A stretch of DNA of 25,286 bases. It comes from Proteiniphilum sp. UBA4977 (GTDB taxonomy: Bacteria > Bacteroidota > Bacteroidia > Bacteroidales > Dysgonomonadaceae). This document shows, in pieces, positions 1-8,886 of the stretch; position 1 is the first letter of the stretch; every line of letters starts with the position of its first letter. Both the position numbers and the translations under genes were made by a program. The DNA is taken from the NCBI GenBank assembly GCA_002398565.1, contig DGZP01000117.1, positions 22,904 to 48,189 on the forward strand. Direction: 5' to 3'. Under the pieces are notes generated by a model. It saw nothing but the letters and a program-made list of their open reading frames with translations, was not told where the DNA came from and searched no databases.

Positions 1-93
1 ACGAAGTAATCGACTTTGTCAAAATTATTCTCACAAAAAGAGTATTATTACTGCGAGTTCCATACTATATACAATATAAAAATAAAAAATCGT

Positions 94-2250
94 ATGAAAG
101 TCTACAAAACAAATGAAATTAAAAACATTGCCCTTATTGGCAATGCGGGTTCAGGTAAGACCACCCTCGCTGAAGCTATGCTTTACGAGTGTGGTCTTAT
201 AAAACGACGTGGTACCATCGACGGGAAGAACACCGTGAGCGATTATTTTCCCGTGGAAAAAGAGTATGGTTATTCTGTTTTTTCCACCCTTTTTTCATAC
301 GAGTGGAAAGAAAAACTGATGAATTTTATCGACTGCCCCGGGTCGGATGATTTTGTGGGTGGCGTGGTCTCAGCGCTTAATGTCACCGACATGGCACTGA
401 TGCTCATTGATGCAGCTAACGGTGTGGGCGTGGGGACCATCAACCAGTTCCGTTACGTAGACGAAATGAAGAAACCGCTTGTACTATTGATAAACCGCAT
501 GGATCATGAGAAAGCAGATTATGAAAATACACTGGCTAACCTCAAGGAGCTCTATGGCAGCAAGGTGGTGCCGGTGCAATACCCCACAGGTAACGGAATT
601 GCATTTGATGGTATAGTGGATGTACTGAAGCAGAAGTACTACCATTGGAAGCCGGGAAGCACGGCTCCCGATGTGCTTGAAATTCCCGAAAGTGAGCAGG
701 AACGAGCCAGTGAATATTATCAAGCTCTCCTCGAAGCAGCAGCCGAGAACGACGAGGGACTGATGGAGAAATATTTCGATCAGGGCTCACTTACCGAAGA
801 GGAGATGCGCGACGGTATTCACAAGGGAATGGTGAGTCACATGCTGTTTCCACTCTTCTGTGCCTCTGCAGAGAAGAATATGGCGGTGCACCGGCTCATG
901 AACTTCCTGAGTATGGTGGCCCCTTCTCCTACCGATGTAACAGCACCGGTAAACAGTGAGGGTAAAGAAGTAAAAGCAGATGCTACGGCACCCACAAGCC
1001 TCTTCTTCTTCAAGACAACAGTAGAACCCCACATCGGGGAGGTTTCCTATTTCAAGGTGATGTCGGGAAAAGTGAAGGAAGGCGACGATCTTGCCAATAT
1101 AAACCGCGGTTCCAAAGAACGCCTGGCACAGATATATACCGTGGCCGGACAAATCCGCAACAAGGCGGAAGAGTTGCAGGCAGGCAGCATTGGCGCAGCA
1201 GTGAAACTTAAAGATGTGCGTACCGGCAATACGCTCAATGCCAAAGGAGCCGAGCATCTGTTCAGTTTTATCAAATATCCTGAACCCCGCTATCGCAGAG
1301 CCATCAAAGCGGTAAACGAATCCAACTCCGAGAAGATGAGCGAAGCACTCACACGCATGAAGGAGGAAGATCCTACATGGATCGTGGAAGTATCGAAGGA
1401 GCTGAAGCAGACAATCGTCTCGGGACAGGGCGAGTTTCATCTGAGAACACTGAAGTGGCGCCTCGAGAACAACGACAAGATAGAGATAGAATTTCTGGAA
1501 CCAAAAATTCCTTACCGTGAAACTATCACCAAGTCGGCACGCGCCGATTATCGCCACAAGAAGCAGTCTGGTGGTGCCGGTCAGTTCGGGGAGGTGCATC
1601 TCATTGTGGAACCATATACCGAGGGGATGGCTGTTCAGGAAATATACCGCTTCAACGGGCAGGAATTCAAGATCCAGAATCGCGACACGCAGGTAATAGA
1701 CCTTGACTGGGGTGGCAAACTGGTGTTTGTCAACAGTATTGTGGGTGGTGCCATCGATGCCCGTTTTCTTCCGGCCATTCTGAAAGGGATCATGGGACGC
1801 ATGGAACAGGGACCGCTCACCGGATCCTATGCCCGCGACGTGCGGGTAATTGTCTACGACGGCAAAATGCATCCGGTAGACTCCAATGAAATCTCCTTTA
1901 TGCTTGCCGGGCGAAATGCATTCAGTACCGCCTTCAAAAATGCAGGGCCTAAAATCCTAGAGCCTGTTTACGACGTAACCGTATCTGTACCGGGAGATTA
2001 TATGGGAGATGTAATGAGTGACCTGCAGGGACGCCGTGCCATTATCATGGGTATGGAGAGTGAAAAAGGGTTTGAGAAGCTGAAGGCGAAGGTACCTCTG
2101 AAGGAGATGGGCAACTACTCCACCTCACTGAGCTCCGTGACAGGAGGCAGGGCTTCTTTCACCATGAAGTTCTCCAATTATGAACTGGTGCCTTCCGATG
2201 TGCAGGATAAGTTACTGAAAGCTTACGAAGAACAGGAAAAGGAGGATTAA
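94..2250 (+). CDS. EF-G-like translation factor (EF-G2 type), predicted GTPase-impaired
   Basis: A 718-residue protein with full EF-G architecture: G domain, domain II, then domains III to V, with the domain IV signature SGGAGQFGEVHL. The ATG at 94 is chosen because the protein then begins MKVYKTNEIKNIALIGNAGS, a normal EF-G N-terminus; the frame stays open upstream to a TTG at 16, but that stretch is low-complexity. The P-loop GNAGSGKT (16-23) and NRMD (134-137) are present. The switch II motif, DTPGH in canonical EF-G, reads DCPGS (80-84), so the catalytic His is Ser. Switch I reads EYGYSV where canonical factors have ERGITI. From memory, Bacteroides carry such a second EF-G (EF-G2), reported to lack GTPase activity and to matter under carbon limitation and for gut colonisation. 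Role here: ribosome translocation alongside a canonical FusA encoded elsewhere (inferred). I see nothing supportable in bases 1-93. Confidence 0.9.
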   Translation: MKVYKTNEIKNIALIGNAGSGKTTLAEAMLYECGLIKRRGTIDGKNTVSDYFPVEKEYGYSVFSTLFSYEWKEKLMNFIDCPGSDDFVGGVVSALNVTDMALMLIDAANGVGVGTINQFRYVDEMKKPLVLLINRMDHEKADYENTLANLKELYGSKVVPVQYPTGNGIAFDGIVDVLKQKYYHWKPGSTAPDVLEIPESEQERASEYYQALLEAAAENDEGLMEKYFDQGSLTEEEMRDGIHKGMVSHMLFPLFCASAEKNMAVHRLMNFLSMVAPSPTDVTAPVNSEGKEVKADATAPTSLFFFKTTVEPHIGEVSYFKVMSGKVKEGDDLANINRGSKERLAQIYTVAGQIRNKAEELQAGSIGAAVKLKDVRTGNTLNAKGAEHLFSFIKYPEPRYRRAIKAVNESNSEKMSEALTRMKEEDPTWIVEVSKELKQTIVSGQGEFHLRTLKWRLENNDKIEIEFLEPKIPYRETITKSARADYRHKKQSGGAGQFGEVHLIVEPYTEGMAVQEIYRFNGQEFKIQNRDTQVIDLDWGGKLVFVNSIVGGAIDARFLPAILKGIMGRMEQGPLTGSYARDVRVIVYDGKMHPVDSNEISFMLAGRNAFSTAFKNAGPKILEPVYDVTVSVPGDYMGDVMSDLQGRRAIIMGMESEKGFEKLKAKVPLKEMGNYSTSLSSVTGGRASFTMKFSNYELVPSDVQDKLLKAYEEQEKED

Positions 2251-2254
2251 TCAT

Positions 2255-2287
2255 CATTCCCTCTTTTGAAATATCAAAAGGGGAATG
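2255..2287. other. Hairpin just after the EF-G2 stop codon
   Basis: Stem of 14 pairs with one bulged T at 2262 and a 4-base loop (2255-2269 against 2274-2287). No T-run follows on either strand, so it is not a classical terminator. It may protect the 3' end of the EF-G2 mRNA or act as part of a double terminator with the next hairpin. Confidence 0.5.
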
Positions 2288-2316
2288 GTCATACCACTGG
2301 TTCAGTATTTTATTAG

Positions 2317-2348
2317 CAGGAGCGACCGTCTGGCCGCTCCTGATTTTT
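2317..2348 (+). terminator. Rho-independent terminator of the EF-G2 gene
   Basis: GC-rich stem CAGGAGCG / CGCTCCTG (8 perfect pairs, with CC/GG able to pair inside the loop) followed by ATTTTT. It lies between the convergent EF-G2 and isocitrate dehydrogenase genes. On the minus strand no T-run follows the stem, so it works best for the + strand gene. The rest of 2251-2414 holds no gene. Confidence 0.75.
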
Positions 2349-2414
2349 ATCACGCCTGGCACGCCAATGCGTAGACCATTGAATATAAACAACTTTATAT
2401 CATGAAACAGAAAG

Positions 2415-3635
2415 CTAAAAACTCTTTTCCAGGTTTCTTTTCAATGCCTGCAGAAACTCCTGTGTGGTAAGCCAGGTATCACGTGAGGCATCATTACCAT
2501 GTACCAGCAACGCAAGATCCTTTGTCATTTCGCCTCCTTCTACCGTTTTCACGCATATCTCTTCCAGTTTTTGACAGAAATTGATCAGTTCCGGGTTATG
2601 ATCGAGCTTTCCCCGGTGTGCCAGTCCGCCCGTCCATGCAAAGATAGAGGCGATAGGGTTGGTGCTGGTCTCCCTTCCCTGTTCGTGCTGTCGAAAGTGG
2701 CGCGTGACGGTGCCGTGCGCCGCTTCGGCCTCTACTGTCTTGCCATCGGGTGTAACCAGGATGGAAGACATCATGCCCAGTGAACCGAAACCCTGGGCTA
2801 CGGTGTCGGACTGCACATCTCCATCATAGTTCTTGCAGGCCCATACAAAGCCTCCGCTCCATTTCATGGCTGAGGCCACCATATCGTCTATCAGCCGGTG
2901 TTCGTAGGTGATACCGGCCTCCTGAAACAATTCCTTGAACTCATTTTCATATACATCCTGGAAGATATCCTTGAAACGTCCGTCGTATGCTTTGAGAATG
3001 GTGTTTTTTGTGGACATGTAGAGCGGATACTTCTTTGCCAGTGCCATCTGAAATGAGGAACGGGCAAAGCCATATATCGACTCGTCGGTATTGTACATCG
3101 CCATGGCCACGCCATCGCCCTGAAAGTTGAAAACGTCCCAGCTTCGTGTCTCGCCATCTTCACCGGTGAAGGTCATTGTGAGTTTACCCTTTCCTTTGAT
3201 CACTGTGTCAGTCGCACGGTACTGATCTCCAAAAGCATGACGCCCGATGATGATGGGCTCGGTCCACCCCTGCACGTAGCGGGGGATATTGCTGCAGATG
3301 ATAGGCTCCCGAAAGACGGTACCACCCACGATATTTCGGATGGTGCCATTGGGTGACTTCCACATCTTCTTCAGGCCAAACTCCTCTACACGTGCCTCGT
3401 CGGGCGTGATGGTGGCACATTTGATTCCCACATTGTATTTTTTGATTGCCTCTGCCGCATCAATGGTCACCAGGTCGTCGGTGGCATCCCTGTTTTGGAT
3501 ACTGAGATCGAAATATTTGACATCCAGGTCGAGGTACGGCAATATGAGCTGCTCTTTGATAAATGACCAGATAATTCTGGTCATTTCATCTCCATCGATC
3601 TCCACGACCGGATTTTGGACTTTTATCTTTTGCAT
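2415..3635 (-). CDS. NADP-dependent isocitrate dehydrogenase, eukaryote-like homodimeric subfamily
   Basis: 406 residues, the usual length for the IDH subfamily that includes human IDH1. It oxidatively decarboxylates isocitrate to 2-oxoglutarate and CO2 with NADP+. Visible signatures: SPNGTIRNIVGGTVFREP (94-111), the substrate-binding GRHAFGDQYRATD with Arg132 (equivalent to the IDH1 hotspot Arg), YMSTKNT around Lys210, the metal-binding LIDDMVASAMK, and HGTVTRH (307-313), whose Arg-His pair contacts the 2'-phosphate of NADP. It is the last gene of the TCA cluster, 5 bp after citrate synthase. It belongs to a different subfamily from the isocitrate dehydrogenase two genes upstream, so the pair is not a recent tandem duplication. 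A likely role is NADPH and 2-oxoglutarate supply for glutamate synthesis (inference). Confidence 0.95.
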   Translation of the reverse strand: MQKIKVQNPVVEIDGDEMTRIIWSFIKEQLILPYLDLDVKYFDLSIQNRDATDDLVTIDAAEAIKKYNVGIKCATITPDEARVEEFGLKKMWKSPNGTIRNIVGGTVFREPIICSNIPRYVQGWTEPIIIGRHAFGDQYRATDTVIKGKGKLTMTFTGEDGETRSWDVFNFQGDGVAMAMYNTDESIYGFARSSFQMALAKKYPLYMSTKNTILKAYDGRFKDIFQDVYENEFKELFQEAGITYEHRLIDDMVASAMKWSGGFVWACKNYDGDVQSDTVAQGFGSLGMMSSILVTPDGKTVEAEAAHGTVTRHFRQHEQGRETSTNPIASIFAWTGGLAHRGKLDHNPELINFCQKLEEICVKTVEGGEMTKDLALLVHGNDASRDTWLTTQEFLQALKRNLEKSF

Positions 3636-3640
3636 ATACT

Positions 3641-4996
3641 TTATCTCTCATTAATGGGAACAAAGGGTTGTTTTTCGCGGACGTTCTTGTATGCCGGACG
3701 GATAAGACGCTTGCTTGTGAAATTCAGTTCCTCGATGCGGTGTGCAGACCAGCCCACAATGCGGGCCATGGCAAACAGCGGTGTAAACACTTCACTGGGA
3801 AGCCCTATGGCCTCATACACGAAACCCGAATAAAAGTCCACGTTGATACAGGTTCTTGCTTTTGCTGTTTCCTTCTTGAAACCGAGAAACACTTCCACTG
3901 CACGTTGTTCAATCAACTCCATGAATTCAAATTCTTCGAGACGTCCCTTCTCTATAGCCAGTTCGCGCGCCATAGCCTTCAGCAGGTCAGCCCGGGGATC
4001 GCTGATGGTGTATACCGCATGCCCTATACCATAGATAAGACCCGTACGGTCGAATGCCTCTTTGCGGAGAATCTTTAACAGATAATTGTCGATCTGACTC
4101 ACACTCTTCCAGTCGTTCACATTCTTTTTCATATCCTGGAGCATTCCCTGCACCTTGATGTTGGCACCACCATGGAGTGGTCCCTTGAGGGAACCTATTC
4201 CTGCAGCGATGGCCGAATAGGTATCTGTTTCCGTGGAGCTGGTAACCCGCACTGAGAAGGTGGAGTTATTTCCTCCGCCATGTTCGGCATGCAGGATCAA
4301 CGCGAGATCGAGTATTTTAATATCCAATTCGGTATATTTATCGCGCCCCTTCATCATAAAGAGGAAGTTTTCCGCCACGGAGCGGTCTTCATAGGGATGA
4401 CGGATATGCAGCGAACGCCCCATCTGATCGTGACGCAGCACCTGATATGCGTAGGCAATGATGGTGGGAAACTTTGCAATAAGGTTCACCGACTGGCGTA
4501 CAAGGTTTTCCGGTGAGATATCATCCGGGTTTTCATCGTAGGCATACAGTTCCAGTACACTCCGGGCCAGGATATTCATGATATTCTTACCCTTTAGCGA
4601 AAGGATATTCATGGTTGCCGTATGATTCAGTGGCATGGTATGCGCAAGGAGTGATTTCACCGCGTCCAGTTCCTCCAGGGTGGGCAGTTTTCCGGAAAGA
4701 AGAAGATGGGTTGTCTCTTCAAAACCAAGTCTGTTTTCAGATTGAATACCTTTCACCAGCTCTTCCACGTCCATACCCCTGTAATAAAGTTTTCCGGGTA
4801 TAGGCTTCAGGGTTCCATCCTCCTGTCTCTCATATCCTACCACGTCACCCACACGGGTGAGACCCGCGAGTACGCCCGAATGATCTTCATTTCGCAGGCC
4901 ACGCTTTACACCCATTTTTGGAAAAAGCTCCTTGTCTATATTGCTCGTGAAAGCGATGGAATCCGATAAAATTTTCGTCAACTGTTCATTATCCAT
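3641..4996 (-). CDS. gltA: Citrate synthase
   Basis: 451 residues. Condenses acetyl-CoA and oxaloacetate to citrate. The catalytic triad is intact: His275 in GPLHGGAN, His326 in GIGHAVYT, and Asp387 in NVDFYSG. The start MDNEQLTKIL at 4996 gives an N-terminal extension before the core. A 115-bp gap separates it from the isocitrate dehydrogenase upstream, so it could have a promoter of its own, but I see only a weak match to TAnnTTTG there. The gap to the NADP-isocitrate dehydrogenase downstream is 5 bp, so these two are surely co-transcribed. A methylcitrate synthase role is possible, but aconitase and two isocitrate dehydrogenases as neighbours argue for citrate. Confidence 0.94.
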   Translation of the reverse strand: MDNEQLTKILSDSIAFTSNIDKELFPKMGVKRGLRNEDHSGVLAGLTRVGDVVGYERQEDGTLKPIPGKLYYRGMDVEELVKGIQSENRLGFEETTHLLLSGKLPTLEELDAVKSLLAHTMPLNHTATMNILSLKGKNIMNILARSVLELYAYDENPDDISPENLVRQSVNLIAKFPTIIAYAYQVLRHDQMGRSLHIRHPYEDRSVAENFLFMMKGRDKYTELDIKILDLALILHAEHGGGNNSTFSVRVTSSTETDTYSAIAAGIGSLKGPLHGGANIKVQGMLQDMKKNVNDWKSVSQIDNYLLKILRKEAFDRTGLIYGIGHAVYTISDPRADLLKAMARELAIEKGRLEEFEFMELIEQRAVEVFLGFKKETAKARTCINVDFYSGFVYEAIGLPSEVFTPLFAMARIVGWSAHRIEELNFTSKRLIRPAYKNVREKQPFVPINER

Positions 4997-5111
4997 ATTT
5001 TCTGTCTGTTTGTTTTGTTGTGATACTACAAATGTTTTGTGGAGCCGGTTTCAGGATGGCTTTTGTTTTAACATTCATTCAGTCTCTTTTGTTTACTTTT
5101 TCCTCTTTTTC

Positions 5112-6368
5112 TTACAAGTTTTCTATTACCTTTTGTGAAAATTGTGATGTAGTCAGTGGTTTACCTTGTTCCATGAAGCGTGCCAGGTCAGGTGTCGCGT
5201 AACCCGCTTCGAAAAGCTTTTCGAGCGACTCGGTGATAAGTTTTCCTGCATCGCGCCATCCCATATAATCCAGCATCATGACACCGGAAAGAAGCAGGGA
5301 GCAGGGATTGGCCTTTTCTTTCCCTACAATATCGGGAGCCGTACCATGGGTTGCTTCGAAGATAGCATGACCGGTACGGTAGTTGATATTGGCACCGGGA
5401 GCGATGCCTATTCCGCCCACCATGGCAGCCAACTGATCCGAAATATAGTCACCATTCAGGTTAAGAGTAGCTACGACAGAGTATTCTTCGGGTTTCAACA
5501 AGGTATTCTGCAGAAATGCATCTGCTATGACATCCTTGATAAAAACCCTGCCCGATGAGAGAGCCTGGTTGTAAGCTGCCACTGCCACATCAAGTCCTTT
5601 TTCGGCTTTTATACTGTTGAAGCGGTGCTCGGTGAAAGTCTGGTCCGGAAAATCACGTTCGGCAAGCGCATATCCCCATTTCTTGAAGCCACCCTCTGTA
5701 AACTTCATGATGTTACCCTTGTGTACCAACGTGACGGAAGGCAGCTTATTTTCCAGTGCGTAGAGAATGGCAGCACGTACCAGTCGCTCGGAACCCTCCA
5801 ACGACACCGGCTTCACTCCGATGGAGGTGGTCTCCGGAAAACGGATATTTGCAACACCCATCTCCTCTTTCAGGAAGGTCAGTACCTTTTTCACTTCGGG
5901 AGTACCGGCAGCCCACTCTATGCCGGCGTAGATATCTTCGGTATTTTCACGAAAAATGGTGACATGCACTTTCTCGGGATGTAACAGGGGAGTGGCTACA
6001 CCCCGGAACCAGCGTACCGGACGCAGGCATACATAGAGATCGAGTTCCTGGCGCAGCGCCACGTTCAAAGAACGGATACCCTCTCCCACAGGCGTAGTAA
6101 GCGGTCCTTTGATTCCAACGAAATTGTTGCGGAACATCTCCATTGTCTCTGCAGGCAGCCAGCTACCCACCTTGTTATAAGCCTTCTCTCCCGCCAGCAC
6201 CTCTATCCAGGCGATCTTTCGTTTACCTCCGTATGTTTTTCCGACTGCTGCATCGATGATCTGCTGAACAAAGGGAGTGATCTCTTTGCCAATCCCGTCA
6301 CCTTCAATAAAAGGAATCAGGGGATGATCAGGTACGAGGAGCCGGTCATCTTGTTTGGTTATTTGCAT
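5112..6368 (-). CDS. icd: Isocitrate dehydrogenase, E. coli Icd-type fold with NAD-type cofactor residues
   Basis: 418 residues, colinear with E. coli Icd. Conserved blocks include IPFIEGDGIG, IRSLNVALRQ (Ser100 matches the E. coli regulatory and substrate-binding Ser113), FRENTEDIYAGIEW, VHKGNIMKFTEG and NLNGDYISDQLAA. The cofactor loop reads HGTAPDIVGKEKANP (341-355): Asp346-Ile347 replace the E. coli NADP-binding Lys344-Tyr345, Ala353 replaces Val351, and Pro393 replaces Tyr391; only Arg397 (E. coli Arg395) is kept. Asp-Ile-Ala is the pattern of NAD-using members and of the engineered NAD-specific E. coli enzyme, so I predict NAD+ use. A region around 245-275 differs from E. coli in length and sequence. 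The gene starts 24 bp after aconitase and is very probably co-transcribed with it. Confidence 0.93.
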   Translation of the reverse strand: MQITKQDDRLLVPDHPLIPFIEGDGIGKEITPFVQQIIDAAVGKTYGGKRKIAWIEVLAGEKAYNKVGSWLPAETMEMFRNNFVGIKGPLTTPVGEGIRSLNVALRQELDLYVCLRPVRWFRGVATPLLHPEKVHVTIFRENTEDIYAGIEWAAGTPEVKKVLTFLKEEMGVANIRFPETTSIGVKPVSLEGSERLVRAAILYALENKLPSVTLVHKGNIMKFTEGGFKKWGYALAERDFPDQTFTEHRFNSIKAEKGLDVAVAAYNQALSSGRVFIKDVIADAFLQNTLLKPEEYSVVATLNLNGDYISDQLAAMVGGIGIAPGANINYRTGHAIFEATHGTAPDIVGKEKANPCSLLLSGVMMLDYMGWRDAGKLITESLEKLFEAGYATPDLARFMEQGKPLTTSQFSQKVIENL

Positions 6369-6392
6369 GAGCCATCAGTATGAAGGTTTTGT

Positions 6393-8648
6393 TTACTTTT
6401 TCATTGCATTCAGTGCACTACCCGCCCTGAACCATGCTATCTGCTGTTTATTGTAGGTGTGGGCTGCCTCAAAGGTATCCTTTGATCCATCGGGATGCAA
6501 CAGTTCAATAGTGAGATTCTTTCCGGGAGCGAACCCGGCAAGACCCGTCACGCTGATCTTATCCTGCTCCTGCACCTTGTTGTAGTCGTCCTTGTTTACG
6601 AAGGTGAGGGCAAGCATGCCCTGTTTTTTGAGGTTGGTTTCATGAATACGGGCAAATGACTTTACCAGAATCACTTTTACATTCAGGTGGCGCGGTTCCA
6701 TGGCGGCATGTTCGCGGCTCGATCCCTCGCCATAGTTCTCTTCGGCCACTACGACCGAACCAACTCCCAAAGCTTTAAACTTTCGTGCCAACGAAGGCAC
6801 CGATTCATGTTCCATGGTGTCGGGATTGAGGACGGCATTGGTCTTTTCATTGAAAGCGTTTACCGCACCAATGAGCATATTGTCGGAGATGTTGTCGAGG
6901 TGTCCGCGAAAACGAAGCCAGGGACCCGCCATCGATATATGGTCGGTGGTACATTTTCCCTGCACCTTTATCAGCAGTGGCAAGTTACTAAAATCCTTCC
7001 CATCCCATGCGGGGAATGGTTCCAGTTTCTGCAGTCTGTTTGAATCCGGATCAATGGATACTGCCACCTGTCTGCCGTCAGCCGACGGTGCAAGGTAACC
7101 CGCATCTTTCACTTCATAGCCAAGAGGTGGCATCTCATAGCCGGTAGGTTCGGTAAGTTTCACCTGTTTCCCTTCAGCATTCTCCAGTGTGTCGGTTAGC
7201 GGGTTGAAACAGAGATCGCCTGCGATAGTCAGCGCAGCCACCAGCTCGGGCGATGTCACAAAGGCATGTGTGTTAGGATTGCCATCGTTGCGCTTGGCGA
7301 AATTGCGATTGAATGAGGTGACGATGGAGTTGGGGCGCTCCGTAGCCTCTTCACTTCGTTTCCATTGACCAATACAGGGGCCGCATGCATTGGCAATGAT
7401 GGTGGCACCTGCCTCCTCAAACACCTGCAGGATGCCGTCGCGCTCTGCGGTATACCGTATTTGTTCCGAGCCGGGATTGATAAGGAACTGTGCCCTCACC
7501 GGAACATGCTTGTCACGCGCCTGCTTTACGATGGAGACGGCACGGGTAAGATCTTCATAGGAAGAGTTGGTACATGATCCAATGAGTCCCACCTCCATTT
7601 TGCGGGGGTAATTGTTTTTCTTCACCGCCTCGCCAAACTCGGAGATAGTATAGGCGGCATCAGGCGTGAACGGCCCGTTGATATGGGGTTCAAGCTCGGA
7701 GAGATTGATCTCTATCAATTGATCGTAATACTTTTCCGGGTTAGCCTCCACCTCGGGATCAGGCTGCAGGTATTCCATGATTGCGCGTGCCGCGTCTGCC
7801 ACTTCTTTTCTGCCAGTCTGTTCCAGGTAGGCAGCAGACTTATGGTCGAAAGGAAAGATGGAGGTTGTTGCTCCCACCTCGGCTCCCATGTTGCAGATAG
7901 TTCCCTTGCCAGTTGCAGAAATCGAGGCAGCGCCCTCGCCGAAATATTCAATAACGGCATTGGTACCTCCTTTCACGGTAAGGATACCAGCCACCTTCAG
8001 TATCACATCCTTGGGAGCGCTCCAACCCGATAGTTTGCCAGTAAGCTTCACGCCAATCAGTTTGGGCATCTTCAACTCCCAGGGCAGGCCCGCCATCACA
8101 TCTACGGCATCGGCACCGCCCACACCAATGGCAATCATACCCAGCCCTCCCGCATTGGGCGTATGCGAATCGGTACCAATCATCATTCCTCCCGGAAAAG
8201 CGTAGTTCTCCAGCACTACCTGGTGGATGATACCTGCACCCGGCTTCCAGAAACCTATTCCGTACTTGTTAGACACATCGCGCAGGAATTCAAACACCTC
8301 CCGGTTAGTAATATTGGCTGTTTGAAGGTCTTCTTCCGCATTCCTGTAAGCCTGAATCAAGTGGTCGCAGTGCACGGTGGAAGGAACTGCTACGGTGTTG
8401 CGACCTGAATTCATCAATTGCAGCAGCGCCATCTGTGCGGTAGCGTCCTGCATGGCCACCCTGTCGGGAGCAAAATCCACATAATCATTTGCACGCTGAT
8501 AGTCCTTTAGCGGGGTCCCCGGCGAGAGATGGGCAAAGAGAATCTTTTCAGTCAGCGTAAGGGGTCGTTGTAAAACTTTCTTAGCCGCTTTAATCTTTTC
8601 CGGCAGATGTGCGTACACATCATGGATCATATCAATATCGAATATCAT
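6393..8648 (-). CDS. acn: Aconitate hydratase (aconitase), mitochondrial-type
   Basis: 751 residues from the ATG at 8648. Interconverts citrate and isocitrate using a [4Fe-4S] cluster. The cluster ligands are Cys359 (in GSCTNSSYEDL) and Cys422/Cys425 (in ANACGPCIGQW). Other family blocks are VPSTVHCDHLIQA, IGTDSHTPNAGGLGMIAIGVGGADAVDVMAG (in part) and GEGSSREHAAMEPRHL near the C-terminus. The frame is open for 36 more codons upstream (to 8756), but that part is not aconitase-like and lies in the divergent promoter region, so I start at MIFDIDMIHDVYAHL. First gene of the four-gene oxidative TCA cluster. No confident TAnnTTTG promoter is seen on this strand between 8649 and 8800; weak candidates are AT-rich. 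Confidence 0.95.
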   Translation of the reverse strand: MIFDIDMIHDVYAHLPEKIKAAKKVLQRPLTLTEKILFAHLSPGTPLKDYQRANDYVDFAPDRVAMQDATAQMALLQLMNSGRNTVAVPSTVHCDHLIQAYRNAEEDLQTANITNREVFEFLRDVSNKYGIGFWKPGAGIIHQVVLENYAFPGGMMIGTDSHTPNAGGLGMIAIGVGGADAVDVMAGLPWELKMPKLIGVKLTGKLSGWSAPKDVILKVAGILTVKGGTNAVIEYFGEGAASISATGKGTICNMGAEVGATTSIFPFDHKSAAYLEQTGRKEVADAARAIMEYLQPDPEVEANPEKYYDQLIEINLSELEPHINGPFTPDAAYTISEFGEAVKKNNYPRKMEVGLIGSCTNSSYEDLTRAVSIVKQARDKHVPVRAQFLINPGSEQIRYTAERDGILQVFEEAGATIIANACGPCIGQWKRSEEATERPNSIVTSFNRNFAKRNDGNPNTHAFVTSPELVAALTIAGDLCFNPLTDTLENAEGKQVKLTEPTGYEMPPLGYEVKDAGYLAPSADGRQVAVSIDPDSNRLQKLEPFPAWDGKDFSNLPLLIKVQGKCTTDHISMAGPWLRFRGHLDNISDNMLIGAVNAFNEKTNAVLNPDTMEHESVPSLARKFKALGVGSVVVAEENYGEGSSREHAAMEPRHLNVKVILVKSFARIHETNLKKQGMLALTFVNKDDYNKVQEQDKISVTGLAGFAPGKNLTIELLHPDGSKDTFEAAHTYNKQQIAWFRAGSALNAMKK

Positions 8649-8780
8649 ACAATTCAGGTATATTAAATATATAATTGATGAATCTACAAAATGCTGCGAT
8701 CCGCTTTTTAACAAATTTGTACGGAAAAATGTTCGTGTAAAACCGTAGCTGTTCACAATAAAAGCCTTAACTACCCTTTA

Positions 8781-8799
8781 TGTAAATAAGATATTTACA
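8781..8799. promoter_or_regulatory. Perfect palindrome, candidate operator between aconitase and rseC-rnf
   Basis: TGTAAATA-AGA-TATTTACA: two perfect 8-bp half-sites around a 3-bp centre. It lies 133 bp upstream of the aconitase ATG and 112 bp upstream of the rseC -7 element, in the only divergent intergenic region of the window. Size and symmetry suit a dimeric regulator such as a Crp/Fnr-type or redox-sensing protein, but I cannot assign one. There is no U-run, so it is not a terminator. Confidence 0.5.
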
Positions 8800-8886
8800 C
8801 ATTTCCCTCCGGATTTATGACATTTTGATCTTATAAAACCTCAATTAGTGTACAACATTCAAGGCTGCTTTTAGTTCAATAAAATA

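Noticed and set aside
787..1872. A 361-codon open frame on the minus strand inside the EF-G2 gene
   Set aside because: It is rich in Cys, His and Phe with no family resemblance, and lies wholly antisense to a clear EF-G; it is a shadow of that gene's codon usage.
2255..2287. Main terminator of EF-G2
   Set aside because: The hairpin is strong but has no T-run on either strand; the next hairpin (2317-2348) has one.
3641..4996. 2-methylcitrate synthase (propionate pathway)
   Set aside because: No prpB/prpD-type neighbours; aconitase and isocitrate dehydrogenases surround it, so citrate synthesis is the simpler reading.
8649..8756. A 36-codon N-terminal extension of aconitase
   Set aside because: The translated part is not like aconitase or a targeting signal and would run into the divergent regulatory region; MIFDIDMIHDVY is the natural start.
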